Positions 13,997 through 14,707 of a DNA stretch of 14,707 nt are shown piece by piece. Position 1 is the stretch's first letter; each line of letters opens with the position of its first letter. The notes beneath the pieces are model-generated. The model did not search any database and was not told where the DNA came from. It saw only the letters and a program-made list of their open reading frames with translations. This DNA is from an uncultured Verrucomicrobiota bacterium. Its GTDB lineage: Bacteria > Verrucomicrobiota > Kiritimatiellia > RFP12 > UBA1067. Location of the stretch: NCBI GenBank assembly GCA_946543025.1, contig CAMNLN010000055.1, positions 1 to 14,707 on the forward strand, read 5' to 3'. The position numbers and the translations under genes are program-made.

Positions 13997-14362
13997 GGCC
14001 GGGACTTGTCCGCGTTCATAGGTCATGTGGTCATGGCGATGCGCTTTGTTGCCGACTTCATAGACGGCATGACGCTCGACGATTTTCTCGCCGACCGAAA
14101 GACCAGGGATGCGGTGATCTGAAATTGCGAGGTCATAGGCGAGGCCGTCAAGCATATTCCAGATGATTTCCGGGCGATTCATTCAGAGGTGGATTGGCAA
14201 GGACTTGCTGGCTTGCGCGATATCCTGATCCATCAATACTTTGGTGTCGACTATGTGACGCTGTGGAACATCGTCGCAAATGAGTGTCCGGCCTATTGCG
14301 CAATGCTTGCCGCATTGCCGGAATGGCCTCCATTGCCAGAGGTCCTGGATGATTTTCCATGA
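13997..14362 (+). pseudogene. Decayed HepT-like (DUF86) HEPN ribonuclease toxin
   Basis: Reading one frame gives RDLSAFIGHVVMAMRF, then GMTLDDFLADRKTRDAVI, a TGA stop at 14120-14122, then NCEVIGEAVKHIPDDF and GLRDILIHQYFGVDYVTLW up to a TGA at 14360. This follows the HepT family from end to end. The HEPN RX4HXY motif is intact (Arg 14216, His 14231, Tyr 14237). In working HepT the Tyr is the residue AMPylated by the MntA antitoxin. Two faults mark it as broken: TGA stands where the family usually has an Arg codon after RDAVI (a single CGA to TGA change would do it), and no ATG, GTG or TTG precedes the N-terminal block in frame; the first ATG is internal at 14033. No MntA nucleotidyltransferase is found on either side. 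GC is visibly lower than in neighbouring genes, fitting transferred DNA that is decaying. Confidence 0.75.
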
Positions 14363-14664
14363 CGCCTCGCCTTCATAACCGCAAAAACAGCCATGTTCGT
14401 CAAAGATACTTGAAATGCTGTTGTCGCGCCTGACCGCATGACGCCGTATAAAGCGTCATTCTCGTTCAAAAAGAATCGTTGTCTGATAGTCACCTAGAAG
14501 CGATTTCCCAAGTCGTTGTCGAAGGCTCCAGATTTTGCGGGCCTTTCACGGGACCTGCTATCCCATACAGCCGTAGGATCTCGATGGGCCCGCGCCAGTT
14601 CCAGAGCGTACCGCGCATTCACATCTTAAACCGTCCGCAAAACTTCAATTTCCAAAATCCCCGC
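14363..14664. other. Unassigned lower-GC sequence with no recognisable gene
   Basis: I see no intact gene here. One plus-strand frame is open without a stop from 14452 through the window end, containing VQKESLSDSHLEAISQVVVE, but it has no credible start or family. Minus-strand frames are broken by stops. Composition matches the HepT remnant next to it, so this is probably more of the same decayed island. Confidence 0.5.
14438..14459. repeat. Perfect 7-bp inverted repeat
   Basis: ATGACGC and GCGTCAT flank an 8-nt AT-rich loop (CGTATAAA). There is no T-run after it. It may be an operator, a hairpin in a transcript, or chance. Confidence 0.4.
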
Positions 14665-14693
14665 TTGAAGCCTGCGGGGGAATGGGGTATACT
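14665..14693 (+). promoter_or_regulatory. Promoter facing out of the window
   Basis: TTGAAG at 14665-14670, a 17-nt spacer and TATACT at 14688-14693 make a good sigma-70-type promoter, the only one here with a clear -35. It points to a gene beginning at or just past the window end. The -35 lies in the loop of a 6-bp inverted repeat (CCCCGC at 14659-14664, GCGGGG at 14674-14679). Confidence 0.6.
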
Positions 14694-14707
14694 GTTTGCG
14701 TCTTGCC

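Noticed and set aside
14120..14122. TGA in the HepT frame as a recoded codon
   Set aside because: There is no sign of a selenocysteine context, and TGA ends ftsH, folP, cdaA and dprA in this window. A loss-of-function change from CGA is simpler.
13550..14182. 210-codon minus-strand frame spanning the end of GH20 and the HepT region
   Set aside because: It overlaps the conserved GH20 C-terminus and runs antisense to the HepT remnant. No family resemblance.
1..14707. CRISPR array, tRNA, rRNA, insertion sequence or riboswitch
   Set aside because: I saw no regularly spaced repeats, cloverleaf, rRNA-like stretch, transposase or conserved riboswitch core on either strand by eye.

Overview
The window is a GC-rich, gene-dense piece of bacterial chromosome. 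The gene content (an ftsH-folP-cdaA operon, a MalG/MalK-type sugar transporter, secreted clan GH-A and GH20 glycosidases) and the base composition fit a glycan-degrading Gram-negative bacterium. My best guess is the Verrucomicrobiota/Kiritimatiellota side of the PVC group. That placement is inference, because there is no rRNA or other phylogenetic marker here.

Region 1 (1-6937, all minus strand) is one tightly packed operon read right to left: ftsH, folP, cdaA (diadenylate cyclase), a 49-residue protein resembling only the membrane anchor of CdaR/YbbR, ftsK, and a RodZ-like helix-turn-helix protein cut by the window edge. Four of the five junctions overlap (26, 4, 4 and 17 nt) and the last has a 22-nt gap, so translation is probably coupled. 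The operon joins membrane proteolysis, folate synthesis, c-di-AMP synthesis, chromosome translocation and cell shape. glmM, the usual neighbour of cdaA/cdaR, is absent.

Region 2 (6983-10773) holds two parts of a carbohydrate ABC transporter separated by dprA. The minus-strand MalG-type permease carries a large extra extracytoplasmic domain. dprA is divergent from it, and a plus-strand MalK/MsmX-type ATPase follows. No MalF-type partner or solute-binding protein is in the window.

Region 3 (10826-13805, plus strand) has two glycosidases: a secreted GH39-like clan GH-A enzyme and a GH20 beta-N-acetylhexosaminidase. With the transporter parts they suggest breakdown and uptake of a glycan containing amino sugars.

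Region 4 (13806-14707) has visibly lower GC and no intact gene. It contains a decayed HepT-type HEPN toxin (RX4HXY motif kept, in-frame TGA, no start codon), unassigned sequence with inverted repeats, and a good promoter facing out of the window.

Five gene starts are preceded by an extended -10 box (TGn plus TATAAT, TATACT or TATCAT) without a clear -35. In four of them the box lies only 6-9 nt before the start codon and no Shine-Dalgarno is visible, which suggests leaderless transcripts. dprA and the genes inside the ftsH operon instead use ordinary Shine-Dalgarno sites.
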